64,000 bases of DNA, from positions 20,435-84,434 of the forward strand of contig LJCW01000065.1 of the NCBI GenBank assembly GCA_001298555.1, written 5' to 3'. The position numbers were made by a program, and so were the translations under genes. Source of the DNA: Actinobacteria bacterium OV450 (GTDB lineage: Bacteria; Actinomycetota; Actinomycetes; Streptomycetales; Streptomycetaceae). Numbering within the stretch: position 1 is the first letter of the stretch; the number at the start of each line of letters is the position of its first letter. A model generated the notes under the pieces. That model was given only the letters and a program-made list of their open reading frames with translations, did no database searches and was not told the origin of the DNA. Positions 44,079-53,213 of this stretch are shown here, in pieces.

Positions 44079-45308
44079 ATGTCCATAGCCGAGTCGGCCG
44101 AAGCCTGCATCGAGGATGCGAACAACATCCTGGTTGCGCCTTCGACGTTGCAAGACAATGATCTGATCAGAGACTTCTTCGGGTCCGTCATCACGCCCGA
44201 GAAGCTTGCTTCCGGATCGCCCGACGTCGAGCAGAAGACCGTCTACCTGTGTGGCGACATGACCGGGATCAGCAGCCGCCACCTGCACACCGCTGCCCGG
44301 GTGTTCGTCGTCCGGGAGCTGTCGCACGGCTACCACGAGGACAGCGGCCTGCCCTGGACCCTCGTCGACCTCGGCCGAGTTCCCGTCCGCGTGCACGGCG
44401 TCGGCGTGTACTACCGCCGCTTCTTCGGGCTCGGTGATGATCACTTCGCCCGGATCCGTGCGGAGCACGCGTTCCAGTCCCTGACGGAGTCCACCAAGCC
44501 CGGAACGGCCCATCGCAGCGGAATCTATCTGACGCCCGTCAGGCGAGACGGTGACGGGCTGCATTTCCGCCTGCTCCGGTGCTCCACCAATCTCTCAGGG
44601 CCGACCGAGAACTTTCGCCCGACCGACACGCGCATCGTCGAGGCGCTGAACCGCGAGGCCGCCACCGTCTTCCGGAACCGGGCACCGCTCAATCACGTCC
44701 TCGCCCAGATCTACCACAACACCCTTGCCACGGCCGAGCGCAAACAGTCCAAGGCCAGGATCTCGTCCCACGCCGACAAGACCAAGGACATGCCTGTCAA
44801 CGGCGTCATGGCCTTCTGCACCTTCTATGACCGGCTCGACAAGCTGCAGCCCCTCGTCGAGGACTCCTTCGACCGTGGTGTGAAGGGTGTCAGCGGTCTG
44901 ACCAAACTCCACTTTCGCCTCAAAGAGCAGACCGAAGAACGCGCCGGGGTCCCGCTCCCGCCGCAGTTCACCGTGACGCTCTACCCCGGCTCCGTCTTCT
45001 TCATGCCGCTGTCCACCAACCGCTTCTATACGCACGAAGTCCGGCCGTCATCGTTGGACGCGGAGTTGCTCCCGACCCGCATGGGATACGTGGTGCGGTG
45101 TTCGAGGGCCGAAGCCGTTCACAGGAACGGCCGCACGTTCCTCAAATCGGCCGGAGGCCTCGTGAACCTGGAGCCGCCCACAGAGGCCGGCATGAGCGAC
45201 CTGCGCAGGCTATACGCCGAGGAGAACAAGACCTCCTCCTTCATCGATTACGGCCAAAAGTTTCTCTTCAGCATGAATACGGGAGACTACCTTGCCCCGC
45301 GGGTCTAG
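44079..45308 (+). CDS. AlkB-like 2-oxoglutarate/Fe(II) oxygenase, long member of a gene pair
   Basis: A 409-residue protein starting ATG 44079. The C-terminal half has the double-stranded beta-helix ligands: H231 and D233 in SSHADKTKDM (HxD), distal H319 in NRFYTHEVRP, and R340 in MGYVVRCSR for 2-oxoglutarate. The approach LNHVLAQIYHNTL before HxD matches AlkB-type sequences. The N-terminal 200 residues (LQDNDLIRDFFGSV, then DDHFARIRAEHAFQSLTES) have no recognised domain. It overlaps the next gene by 17 bp. A role in oxidising a nucleic acid, amino acid or peptide is possible; the substrate is unknown. Confidence 0.75.
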   Translation: MSIAESAEACIEDANNILVAPSTLQDNDLIRDFFGSVITPEKLASGSPDVEQKTVYLCGDMTGISSRHLHTAARVFVVRELSHGYHEDSGLPWTLVDLGRVPVRVHGVGVYYRRFFGLGDDHFARIRAEHAFQSLTESTKPGTAHRSGIYLTPVRRDGDGLHFRLLRCSTNLSGPTENFRPTDTRIVEALNREAATVFRNRAPLNHVLAQIYHNTLATAERKQSKARISSHADKTKDMPVNGVMAFCTFYDRLDKLQPLVEDSFDRGVKGVSGLTKLHFRLKEQTEERAGVPLPPQFTVTLYPGSVFFMPLSTNRFYTHEVRPSSLDAELLPTRMGYVVRCSRAEAVHRNGRTFLKSAGGLVNLEPPTEAGMSDLRRLYAEENKTSSFIDYGQKFLFSMNTGDYLAPRV

Positions 45309-46062
45309 GATCGTGGACGAGATCCTTTCGTGTGATGTGCCGACCGATGAGAACCTCTTTGCGGAGTTGTCCGCGTCGGTCCAGTGGGAAGACCTGGGAA
45401 AAGGCCGTCGAGGCGCCACGCTTGCCAGGGTCGACGAGGCGGGTGGTGTGCCTCTCGTACGGACCACCACTCAATACAGCACCCCGGCGCAGCGCTTCCG
45501 GACGGTGCACGAACGGCTGGCGCAACGGATTCAAGAACGTGCGGCGCTCCCGATCGGCTTCAACAATGCTCTCATCGAGAGCTACACGAACGCTTACACC
45601 AGCATGGGCAGTCATTCCGACCAAGCCCTCGACCTGGCCGACGAGTCGTCCATCGCGGTCTTCTCCTGTTACGAACACCCTGAAGCGGGCCCGCCCAGGA
45701 AACTCGTCTTCGAATCGAAAGAGTCCGGTGGCGAGAAGTTCGAGATCCCCCTCGTCCACAACAGCATCGTCGCGTTCTCCGTCGATGCGAACCGGCGACT
45801 CAGGCACAAAATCGTATTGGACGCGTCCCGCCGGCCGGCGGACAACCAATGGTTGGGCGTAACGTTTCGCACGTCAAAGACCTTCGTGCGGTTTCGCGAC
45901 GGACACGCATGCCTCCCTCAGGGTGAGCGCCTCACGCAAGCCGATGACGAGCAGAGGCGGGAGTTCTTCCGACTACGACGCCGTGAGAACAAGGAAACGG
46001 ACTTCGTCTACCCGCTCCTGACATACACGATCAGCGAGAGCGACCTGAGGCACCCCGTCTGA
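45292..46062 (+). CDS. AlkB-like 2-oxoglutarate/Fe(II) oxygenase, short member of the gene pair
   Basis: A 256-residue protein starting TTG 45292 with GGGAG 6 bases upstream; GTG 45313 is an alternative. It has H108 and D110 in GSHSDQALDLAD, distal H172 in RRLRHKIVLD, and R193 in GVTFRTSKTF, all four catalytic ligands of an AlkB-fold dioxygenase. FNNALIESYTNAYTSMG before HxD is the usual substrate-side strand. The C-terminus is Arg/Glu-rich. It is coupled with the long oxygenase, so the two probably act on one substrate. The ZIP transporter follows after 143 bp. Confidence 0.78.
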   Translation: MPRGSRIVDEILSCDVPTDENLFAELSASVQWEDLGKGRRGATLARVDEAGGVPLVRTTTQYSTPAQRFRTVHERLAQRIQERAALPIGFNNALIESYTNAYTSMGSHSDQALDLADESSIAVFSCYEHPEAGPPRKLVFESKESGGEKFEIPLVHNSIVAFSVDANRRLRHKIVLDASRRPADNQWLGVTFRTSKTFVRFRDGHACLPQGERLTQADDEQRREFFRLRRRENKETDFVYPLLTYTISESDLRHPV

Positions 46063-46205
46063 CCGCGAAGGTCCGAGCACCTCCCTCCGTCGGCGGCCGC
46101 CACACACTGTCGTCGGGAGTCCTCGGCTTCTCAGGGTGAACGGGTCAAGGCCCGTTCCCGGGGCAGGGTCGGGAATAGCGACCGACGACGAGGCAGGGGC
46201 GGGGC

Positions 46206-46958
46206 ATGACCGGAGTGCTGATGGCCGGAGGGTGGGGGCTGTTCGCGGGAGCAGCCCTGTTGGTGGGCGCGGCGGTCGGGTCGTTGTTCCCGGTCCCCAC
46301 CCGGTGGATCGCGCTGGTCATGGCCTTCGGCAGCGGCGTGCTCATCTCGGCCGTGTCGTTCGAGCTGGTGGAGGAGGCCTACGAGCAGGGCGGCGTGCTG
46401 CCGACCGCCGCCGGGGCGGTGGCGGGGGCGACCGTGTACTCCCTGGCGAACGTGCTGCTGTCCCGCCGCGGAGCCAGGCACCGCAAGCGCTCGGGCGCTC
46501 GCCAGCCCTCGGAACAGGAGCAGCCCGGCTCCGGCAACGCCATCGCGCTCGGCGCACTGCTCGACGGCATCCCGGAGTCGGTGGTCATCGGCACCAGCCT
46601 GTTGGGCGGGGGGAGCGTCGGCGTGGCCACCGTCGCCGCCGTCTTCATCAGCAACGTCCCGGAAGGGATGGCCAGCGCAGCCGGGATGAAGCGTGCGGGC
46701 CGCAGCCACGCGTACGTCTTCACCCTGTGGTCGGTCATCGCGGTGGCGTCCGGGCTCGCCGCGCTGGCCGGTTACGCCTTCCTGGGCGGAGCCTCCGGTA
46801 CGTGGATGGCAGTCATCACCGCGGTGGCCGCCGGAGCGATCCTCGCGATGGTCGCGGACACCATGATCCCGGAGGCCTTCGAGGAGGCGCACCTCCTCGC
46901 CGGGCTCACCACGGTCCTGGGATTCCTGGCGGCCTTCGTCCTGTCCCACGGCGCCTGA
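46206..46958 (+). CDS. ZIP-family metal transporter
   Basis: A 250-residue protein with eight predicted helices: GSGVLISAVSFELVEEAYEQGG (TM2 region), a His/Arg-rich variable loop (RRGARHRKRSGARQP), LLDGIPESVVIG and FISNVPEGMASAAG carrying the conserved TM4/TM5 metal-site residues with Asp in place of the usual His. It imports or exports divalent metal such as Zn2+ or Fe2+. Co-directional with the AlkB-like pair, which needs Fe(II). Confidence 0.87.
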   Translation: MTGVLMAGGWGLFAGAALLVGAAVGSLFPVPTRWIALVMAFGSGVLISAVSFELVEEAYEQGGVLPTAAGAVAGATVYSLANVLLSRRGARHRKRSGARQPSEQEQPGSGNAIALGALLDGIPESVVIGTSLLGGGSVGVATVAAVFISNVPEGMASAAGMKRAGRSHAYVFTLWSVIAVASGLAALAGYAFLGGASGTWMAVITAVAAGAILAMVADTMIPEAFEEAHLLAGLTTVLGFLAAFVLSHGA

Positions 46959-47439
46959 GCAGAGAAAGTGGCCCTCGCGGGCGGTGCCGCCCTGTGGCCG
47001 GAAACCGACTGGCGCCGAGGCGGAGCCGCTGCCACCACCGCCGTCCACGTCCCCGAGGGGCAGCACCGTTCGATGCGCTCATCCTGGTCGCGGCTCAGCT
47101 GTAGACAGTGCCCACTACGGTGAGATCGCCTCCATCGGACTGGCCTCAAGGAAGTCCACAAGCAGCGCCGGTGCACGTCACTGCCGAGACACGGGTCGGC
47201 CTGTCGCCGCCCCGGCCCGGGTGCAGGAGGGCGGTGAGGAGGCAAGACCCCGGACGGCGGTGTGCACACCCGCCGGCTCACGCAGGCGCCGGAAGCGGTC
47301 GGCGCGGAGGGCGGTGTCCGGGGTCCGAGGGGGCGGCCGCACATCGCCCACGTCGGCGGCGCCTTCCCGCGTCCACTGCCTCCTGCGGCTGACTGTCTCC
47401 CGTCGGGGCCTGATCCGGCACCACACCTTCCCGGGTGTC
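46959..47439. other. Spacer with no gene recognised
   Basis: Part of a 700-bp stretch between the ZIP gene and the PP2C gene. This left part is very GC-rich with no supported frame. The right part (47440-47613) is a sigma-factor remnant listed separately. Confidence 0.4.
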
Positions 47440-47613
47440 ACGGGAGACCCCTTACACGAGCCGTGTGAACGGAACCGGGAGATCCTGTACCTGAGGTTCG
47501 GGCCGGACTCACCCAGTCGGTCCGGACCTCGGCGTGCGGCTCGGCGTCAGCCAGACGCAGGTCTCGCGCCTCCCGCTCCCATTCTGACCAGACTGCGCAC
47601 GGGCGCCGCCTGA
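47440..47613 (+). pseudogene. Remnant of a SigB/SigF-type sigma factor region 4
   Basis: REILYLRFG occurs in one frame near 47477-47500, the conserved start of sigma-70 region 4.2 in stress-response sigma factors. It is followed, in another frame, by VRLGVSQTQVSRL (47530-47570), the recognition helix signature of SigB/F/G-like factors, then a stop. The final ILTRLRTGAA is again in the first frame. Two or more frameshifts destroy the gene and only the C-terminal part remains. Confidence 0.6.
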
Positions 47614-47658
47614 CCGCGGTGGCACGGCCCGGGCCAGCTACCCGGCCGGTGATGACCT

Positions 47659-49383
47659 ATGAGCCCCCTGATCCCGCAGGACCCCGACGCGCTCAAGCAG
47701 CACCTCGCCCGCGAGGTCCAGGGCTTGCGGGAAGCCGCCCGCCGCGGGGCGGGGGTCCGGCTCGACCGGCACCCCGAACCGGAGGGTGCGCGGCCGGAGG
47801 ACGAGGGCGAGGAGCTCTGCGCCTGCGGTACCGCCGGGCCCGGACACGGTTGTGGGGACGGCGGCGAAGGGCACGATCCGTGGGAGTGCGTCTGCGCGAC
47901 CCTGCCCGCGATTCCGCTGTCGGCCGCGCTGTTCACCCCGGTGCGCGACGGCTCCGGGCGGACGGTCGACTTCACGGTCCAGGCCGGCAACCACGTCCGC
48001 GCGGCCGAATGGCTGGAGGCTCCGGACCGCCAGATCGGCAGGCGGCTGCTGGAGGTCCAGCCCGGCGCCGCGGTCGGCGGGCTGGTCGGGGCCCTGGACT
48101 CCGTACTGACCACCGGCCGTGCCCTGAAGGCGTACGCCCTGGACTACACGGAGCAGCGCAGCGACGGCCTGCACCGCACGAAACTCCTGTACGACGCCTC
48201 GTCCTGCGGCGGCAAGGTACTGGCGACGTGGCGGGCGGCCCACAACCGCATGGAACTGCTCTCGCTCGACGCGCAGTACATCGGGTCCATGGGCTGGGGG
48301 ACCTGGGACCTGCTGTCCGGCGAGGTCGCCTGGTCGGAAGGGCTGTCGTCGATCTTCCGCAACGATCCCTCCCGGCCGCTCTCGCTCGCCGAGCTGTGTG
48401 ACACGGTCCTGTTGGACGACGTGCCGCGCTTCGGGAAGTTCCTGCTGGCCTTGGTCGACGGAGAGGAACCGTCGGGGACCGAGATCCGTTGCAGCGTGCT
48501 CGGGGAGGTGCGCACCTTGCACCTCGTGGGGCATCCCGTCATCGCGACCGACGGGCTTCCCTGGTCGGTGCACATCATCGCGCGCGACCTGACGTCGCAG
48601 GTGCGCAGTCGACAGCGCCTCGCCGCGACGCGCAGGCAGTCGGACCGGCTGAGGGAGGAGGCGGCCGCCGAGAGACGGGTCGCCGCCGCGCTGCGAGAGG
48701 CCCTGCTGCCGACGCGCCCCGCAGAGCTCGCCCAGGCGGGGCTGTCCGTGGCGGCCGCGTACCTGCCGGCGGAAGCGGACGCGGCGGTGGGCGGCGACTG
48801 GTACAAGTGCCGCCTGCTGCCGGATGACCGGATTCTCCTCGCCATCGGCGACGCCTGTGGCCATGGACTGAGCGCGGTCGCCCGGATGGCGCAGCAGCGG
48901 CACGCCCTCGCGGGTCTCGCCCACTCGCCGGGTACCCATGCGGGTCAGCTGACCACCTGGCTCAACGAGCTGCTGTGCGCCGACGCGGCCGCAGAGACGG
49001 CGACGGCGGTCATCGGGCACATCGACGGGGAGCGGCGGTTCCGGTGGGGGTGTGCCGGCCATCCGGCACCTCTGCTGCTTCGCGACGGCACTGCCTCAGC
49101 GCTGGACACACAGCACCGAGGCCCGCTGTTCGGGCTCCTGCCCGGGCACGAGTACGCGACTGCGACCGTGGAGCTGCTCCCCGGGGACCTCCTGCTGCTT
49201 TACACGGACGGCATGGTCGAGCGCCGGGACGAGGACATCGCGGACAGCATCGACACCCTGCGCAAGCGGCTGATGGGCTGCTGCGGACTCGGCCCCCAGG
49301 ACGCCCTCGACCGGATCATGGATGCGTATGCGCCGGAGGAGCACGAGGACGACACCTGCCTGGTGGCCCTGAAGATTGGCTGA
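47659..49383 (+). CDS. PAS-like SpoIIE/PP2C phosphatase with Cys/His-rich N-terminus
   Basis: A 574-residue protein. Residues about 54-79 are rich in Cys and His (C54, C56, H63, C65, H72, C77, C79), a possible metal, heme or Fe-S site. Two PAS-like segments follow (about 85-160 and 200-320), then a PP2C domain from about 350: VGGDWYKCRLL in place of the usual [37 protein letters not shown] and EEHEDDTCLV. The K for D change in the first motif may alter the metal site. Such proteins dephosphorylate anti-anti-sigma factors. Confidence 0.87.
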   Translation: MSPLIPQDPDALKQHLAREVQGLREAARRGAGVRLDRHPEPEGARPEDEGEELCACGTAGPGHGCGDGGEGHDPWECVCATLPAIPLSAALFTPVRDGSGRTVDFTVQAGNHVRAAEWLEAPDRQIGRRLLEVQPGAAVGGLVGALDSVLTTGRALKAYALDYTEQRSDGLHRTKLLYDASSCGGKVLATWRAAHNRMELLSLDAQYIGSMGWGTWDLLSGEVAWSEGLSSIFRNDPSRPLSLAELCDTVLLDDVPRFGKFLLALVDGEEPSGTEIRCSVLGEVRTLHLVGHPVIATDGLPWSVHIIARDLTSQVRSRQRLAATRRQSDRLREEAAAERRVAAALREALLPTRPAELAQAGLSVAAAYLPAEADAAVGGDWYKCRLLPDDRILLAIGDACGHGLSAVARMAQQRHALAGLAHSPGTHAGQLTTWLNELLCADAAAETATAVIGHIDGERRFRWGCAGHPAPLLLRDGTASALDTQHRGPLFGLLPGHEYATATVELLPGDLLLLYTDGMVERRDEDIADSIDTLRKRLMGCCGLGPQDALDRIMDAYAPEEHEDDTCLVALKIG

Positions 49384-49895
49384 CGCCGGGCCGCGCGCCG
49401 ATGACACGACTGGCCTATGACACCACTGGCCGATGACACGCCTGGCCGCGGCCGTGGCCGGTGCAGGCCGGGGGTGCGTGCCGGGCTGCTGCCGTCGGAT
49501 CCGTCGCCCGGGGGCGGCGGTATGAGCGCCGGCGCCGGGGGTTCGCCGGGTGGCGCCCCAGGTTCCCGGCCGGGGAGGGGGCCGGGAAGCGGGGCGTCCG
49601 GCTTCCGCGCGGATCCGGGCGGCAGCCCGTCGTGCGGGCGGCCTGCCGCGTGACGCCGGGGGAGGGGCATCACGCGGCGGGGCCGCTCCGGAAGCACCCC
49701 ACCCGCAGGGTGTTCGCTTCCGGTACCCACGCTTCTGACCCCGCCTTCCTCTTTCAAACTCCTTTTTCTCCATATGTGTTGAGCAGGCGTCGAGGTTGCT
49801 GCTCTCGCGACCCGCGGCCGGAGCCACCCCGCCGGCCTTCGGCGCTCGGGCGCATCCGGGATGCCGTTCCGGTCGGCCCGCCGCACTGTGGATGC
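49384..49895. other. Spacer with no gene recognised
   Basis: The 512 bp are Gly/Pro-rich in translation with no ribosome binding site. An AT-richer segment at 49740-49785 (TTTCAAACTCCTTTTTCTCC) may be part of the promoter for the small gene at 49896. Confidence 0.4.
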
Positions 49896-50120
49896 ATGGC
49901 GGACCAGACTGAAATCGTGATCCACCCCGTGTCGCCGCGGGGCGGGCGCAAGATCACCGTGCACGCGCTGGGCGTGGACGCGGACCTTGGCCGGGCCTTC
50001 ACACCCGCGGACGTGTCGGAGTTGCTGCGCCGGGCAGGCCTGGAGGACGTGGAGCTGTCCGAGGACGGGCCGATCCGGTGGGAGGGCGGTGGCCCCGAGG
50101 TGTGGACCAGCGACATCTGA
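49896..50120 (+). CDS. Small conserved-looking protein
   Basis: A 74-residue protein starting ATG 49896: DQTEIVIHPVSPRGGRKITV, then LGRAFTPADVSELLRRAGL and WEGGGPEVWTSDI. It is acidic with balanced hydrophobic positions and good coding bias, but no family is recognised. No ribosome binding site is obvious. It could be a small regulatory partner of the PP2C phosphatase upstream. Confidence 0.55.
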   Translation: MADQTEIVIHPVSPRGGRKITVHALGVDADLGRAFTPADVSELLRRAGLEDVELSEDGPIRWEGGGPEVWTSDI

Positions 50121-50443
50121 CCCACGGGTATCCGTGAGTAGCCCGCGGCTAACCTTGAGCAGACCGCGGGGCGCCCATCACAGTGCTCCCAGGCCTGGCC
50201 GCCGCGAGCTGTGGCCACGTCGTCGGTCAGGACGGGCGGACCTTGCACGGAGGATCTGGCCATCGGCGGGCAGGGCCCGGTGTCGGCGCAGAGCCCGGAG
50301 GCCTGCGCAAGGGGGTTGCGACGAGTGCGCGGTCCCGCAGTGTGCCGAGGGCGGGCGCCGAGGGCGGGCGCCGAGTCCGGCCAGTCCGCAGAATCCGCCG
50401 AGTCCGCCGAAGTTGTCTTCCCCTGCGCGCCGGAAATGGCAAA
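50121..50443. other. Spacer with a short duplicated GC element
   Basis: Part of the 443-bp region upstream of the phosphotransferase gene. CGAGGGCGGGCGCC is duplicated in tandem near 50347-50375. No gene is supported. Confidence 0.4.
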
Positions 50444-50467
50444 GGCAAGGAGAGAACTCTCCTTGCC
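50444..50467. promoter_or_regulatory. 24-bp near-perfect dyad upstream of the rifampin phosphotransferase gene
   Basis: GGCAAGGAGAG-AA-CTCTCCTTGCC has 11-bp arms and a 2-base centre. It precedes TTATAG (a -10-like hexamer at 50477-50482) and the RAE. It may be an operator or a terminator for upstream readthrough. Confidence 0.55.
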
Positions 50468-50490
50468 ACTCTCAAGTTATAGCGCGCCAG

Positions 50491-50509
50491 GGGGCTTGCC
50501 GCAAGGCCC
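50491..50509. promoter_or_regulatory. Rifamycin-associated element (RAE)
   Basis: GGGGCTTGCCGCAAGGCCC is a 19-bp inverted repeat with the known RAE form (GGGGCTTGCGGCAAGGCCC-like). RAEs lie upstream of rifamycin-inactivating genes in actinomycetes. It begins about 9 bases after a -10-like TTATAG (50477-50482), so it falls near the transcript start. The rph start is at 50564. Confidence 0.8.
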
Positions 50510-50563
50510 GGGGCAGGGCTCAGAATCGTCGACCGGAGCCACGACCGCCTCGGAGGTATCGCA

Positions 50564-53164
50564 GTGAACGACGAGTACGTGTGGGACCTTCACACGGTGG
50601 ACGAGTCGCAGGTCGCGCTCGTCGGGGGCAAGGCCGTGCACTTGGGTGCGCTGTCACGGATCGAGGGCGTCCGCGTACCGGCGGGCTTCTGCGTGTCGAC
50701 GGAGGCCTTCCGGCGGGTCATCGCGGAAGCAGCCTCGCTCGACGACCTGCTCGACCAGTTGTCGCGCGTCAGCCCGGACGACCGGGAGGCGACCCGGAAG
50801 CTCAGCGCGCAGATCCGTCGCACCGTCGAGGGGATCGCGGTCCCGGACGACGTCGCGGCGGCGATCACCCGCGCGCTCGGCCGGTTCGGCGAGGAGGCTG
50901 CCTACGCCGTCCGGTCCAGTGCGACGGCGGAGGACCTGCCGACGGCGTCCTTCGCCGGTCAGCAGGACACGTATCTGAACGTCGTGGGGCCGGCGGCGGT
51001 CCTGCGGCACATCAGCCGGTGCTGGGCCTCGCTGTTCACCGAGCGCGCCGTGAGCTACCGCCGGCGCAACGGTATTGACCACCGTACGGTCCACATGGCC
51101 GTGGTCGTGCAACAGATGGCCTTTGCAGACGCGTCCGGGGTTCTGTTCACGGCCGACCCCGTCACGGGTAACCGGAAGGTCGCCACGGTGGATGCCGGCT
51201 TCGGTCTCGGCGAGGCCCTGGTCTCCGGCCTCGTGAACCCGGACGCCTTCACGGTGCGGGACGACGAGGTCGTCGCCAAGGCGATCGCTGCCAAACAGTG
51301 CGCCGTGACCGCCCTGCCGGCCGGCGGTACGCGGGAAGTGGCGATCGACGCGCAGGTGCAGAAGCAGCCGGCCCTGACGGATGAGCAGGTCGTGCGGCTG
51401 GTACGGCAGGGGCGGCGGATCGAAGCGCACTTCGGCTGCCCGCAGGACATCGAATGGTGCCTCGTCGACGACGACTTCCGTATCGTGCAGAGTCGGCCGA
51501 TCACTACGCTGTTCCCCGTTCCCGAGAGCGATGATCAGGAGAACCACGTCTACGTCTCCGTCGGCCACGGGCAGATGATGACCGACCCCATGAGGCCGTT
51601 GGGGTTCTCCATGTGGCAGCTGACGGCCATGGTGCCGATGCACCACGCCGGCGGGAGGCTGTTCGTGGACGTCACCCGGCGCCTGGCCGCCCCCGCCGGC
51701 CGCGCCGGCCTCCTGGACGCGATCGGGAAGGGCGATCCGCTGATCCGGGACGCGCTGGAGACCGTCCTCGACCGCGGCGACTTCGTCCCGTCGCTACCGG
51801 ACGAGGGTCCGGGCGGGCCCCCGGCCGGCGGTACGCCCGCCTCGATCGAGACCGATCCGGCCGTTGTCACCGCGCTGATCGAGCGCAGCCGGGTGTCCAT
51901 CGCGGCCCTGGAGCGCGACATCCGGACGAAGAGCGGACCTGCGCTGTTCGACTTCCTGCTGGAGGCCTTCGACGAGCACAAGCGGGTCCTCGGTGATCCG
52001 CTGAGCATCCAGGCGATCATGGCGGGCATGGAGGCCACGGAGTGGCTGGCCCACAAGCTGCAGGAGTGGCTGGGCGAGAGGAACGCGGCTGACACGCTGA
52101 CCCTGTCCGCCCCCGGCAACGTCACCTCGGAGATGGGACTGGCACTGCTCGACGTCGCGGACGTGATCCGTCCCCTGCCCGAGGTGGTGGCCTTCCTGCA
52201 GGGCGTCGGGGACGAGGACTTCCTGGACGGGCTGGCAAAGCTCGCTGGCGGGACCGAAGCGCGCGACGCCATAGAGGCCTACCTCGACCGGTACGGCATG
52301 CGCTGCGTCGGCGAGATCGACATCACCAGGCCGCGTTGGCGCGAGCGCCCCAGCTCCCTGGTGCCCGTGATCCTCGACAACGTGCGGAACTTCGAGCCCG
52401 GAGCTGCGGAGCAGCGCTTCGAGCAGGGGCGGCGGAAGGCGCAGCAGAAGGAAGAGGACGTGCTGTCGCGCTTGCGGGCCCTGCCGGACGGGGACCGGAA
52501 GGCCGACGAGGCCAAGCGGATGATCGACCGGGTGCGCACCTTCATCGGGTACAGGGAGTACCCGAAGTACGACATCATCAGCCGCTACTTCGTCTACAAG
52601 CAGGCCCTGATGCAGGAGGCCGAGCGCCTCGTGCAGTCGGGCCTGATCTCCGAGCGGGAGGACGTCTACTACCTCACCTTCCAGGAACTCCACGAGGTGG
52701 TGCGCGCGAACCGGGTGGTCGACCGGCATCTCATCCAGCAGCGCAAGGAGGCGTTCCGGACGTACCACGCGCTCACGCCGCCCCGGGTGCTCACCTCGGA
52801 GGGTGAGGTCTTCAACGGGGAGTACCGCCGGGACGACGCGCCGACCGGGGCCCTGGTCGGCGTACCGGTCTCGGCCGGGACCGTCGAGGGACGGGCCCGC
52901 GTCGTCCTCGACGTTGCGGAGGCCGATCTCGAAGCGGGCGACATCCTGGTCACGGCCTTCACGGACCCCAGCTGGTCGCCGCTGTTCGTCGGAATCGCGG
53001 GGCTGGTGACCGAGGTGGGCGGCGTGATGACCCATGGCGCGGTGATCGCCCGGGAGTACGGCCTGCCCGCCGTCGTCGGCGTGGAACGGGCCACCAGGCT
53101 GATCCGGGACGGTCAGCGGATCCGCGTCCACGGCACCGGCGGGGACGTCGAGATCCTGCCCTGA
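50564..53164 (+). CDS. rph: Rifampin phosphotransferase (RPH)
   Basis: An 866-residue three-domain enzyme: N-terminal ATP-binding domain (DESQVALVGGKAVHLGAL, then AVRSSATAEDLPTASFAGQQDTYLNV), a central rifampin-binding region, and a C-terminal swivelling phospho-His domain with catalytic H824 in GGVMTHGAVIAREYG. Length and layout match RPH, which phosphorylates rifampin at C21 using ATP; in the Listeria enzyme the His is residue 825. GTG 50564 is preceded by GGAGG 7 bases upstream. The RAE upstream supports the assignment against a plain phosphoenolpyruvate synthase. Confidence 0.94.
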   Translation: MNDEYVWDLHTVDESQVALVGGKAVHLGALSRIEGVRVPAGFCVSTEAFRRVIAEAASLDDLLDQLSRVSPDDREATRKLSAQIRRTVEGIAVPDDVAAAITRALGRFGEEAAYAVRSSATAEDLPTASFAGQQDTYLNVVGPAAVLRHISRCWASLFTERAVSYRRRNGIDHRTVHMAVVVQQMAFADASGVLFTADPVTGNRKVATVDAGFGLGEALVSGLVNPDAFTVRDDEVVAKAIAAKQCAVTALPAGGTREVAIDAQVQKQPALTDEQVVRLVRQGRRIEAHFGCPQDIEWCLVDDDFRIVQSRPITTLFPVPESDDQENHVYVSVGHGQMMTDPMRPLGFSMWQLTAMVPMHHAGGRLFVDVTRRLAAPAGRAGLLDAIGKGDPLIRDALETVLDRGDFVPSLPDEGPGGPPAGGTPASIETDPAVVTALIERSRVSIAALERDIRTKSGPALFDFLLEAFDEHKRVLGDPLSIQAIMAGMEATEWLAHKLQEWLGERNAADTLTLSAPGNVTSEMGLALLDVADVIRPLPEVVAFLQGVGDEDFLDGLAKLAGGTEARDAIEAYLDRYGMRCVGEIDITRPRWRERPSSLVPVILDNVRNFEPGAAEQRFEQGRRKAQQKEEDVLSRLRALPDGDRKADEAKRMIDRVRTFIGYREYPKYDIISRYFVYKQALMQEAERLVQSGLISEREDVYYLTFQELHEVVRANRVVDRHLIQQRKEAFRTYHALTPPRVLTSEGEVFNGEYRRDDAPTGALVGVPVSAGTVEGRARVVLDVAEADLEAGDILVTAFTDPSWSPLFVGIAGLVTEVGGVMTHGAVIAREYGLPAVVGVERATRLIRDGQRIRVHGTGGDVEILP

Positions 53165-53177
53165 CCGACGACACCCC

Positions 53178-53213
53178 CACAATCCCGGCCGGTGGCAACC
53201 GGCCGGGATTGTG
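53178..53213. terminator. Strong hairpin terminator after rph
   Basis: CACAATCCCGGCCGGT-GGCA-ACCGGCCGGGATTGTG: a 16-bp perfect stem with a 4-base loop, 13 bp after the rph stop. Confidence 0.92.
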
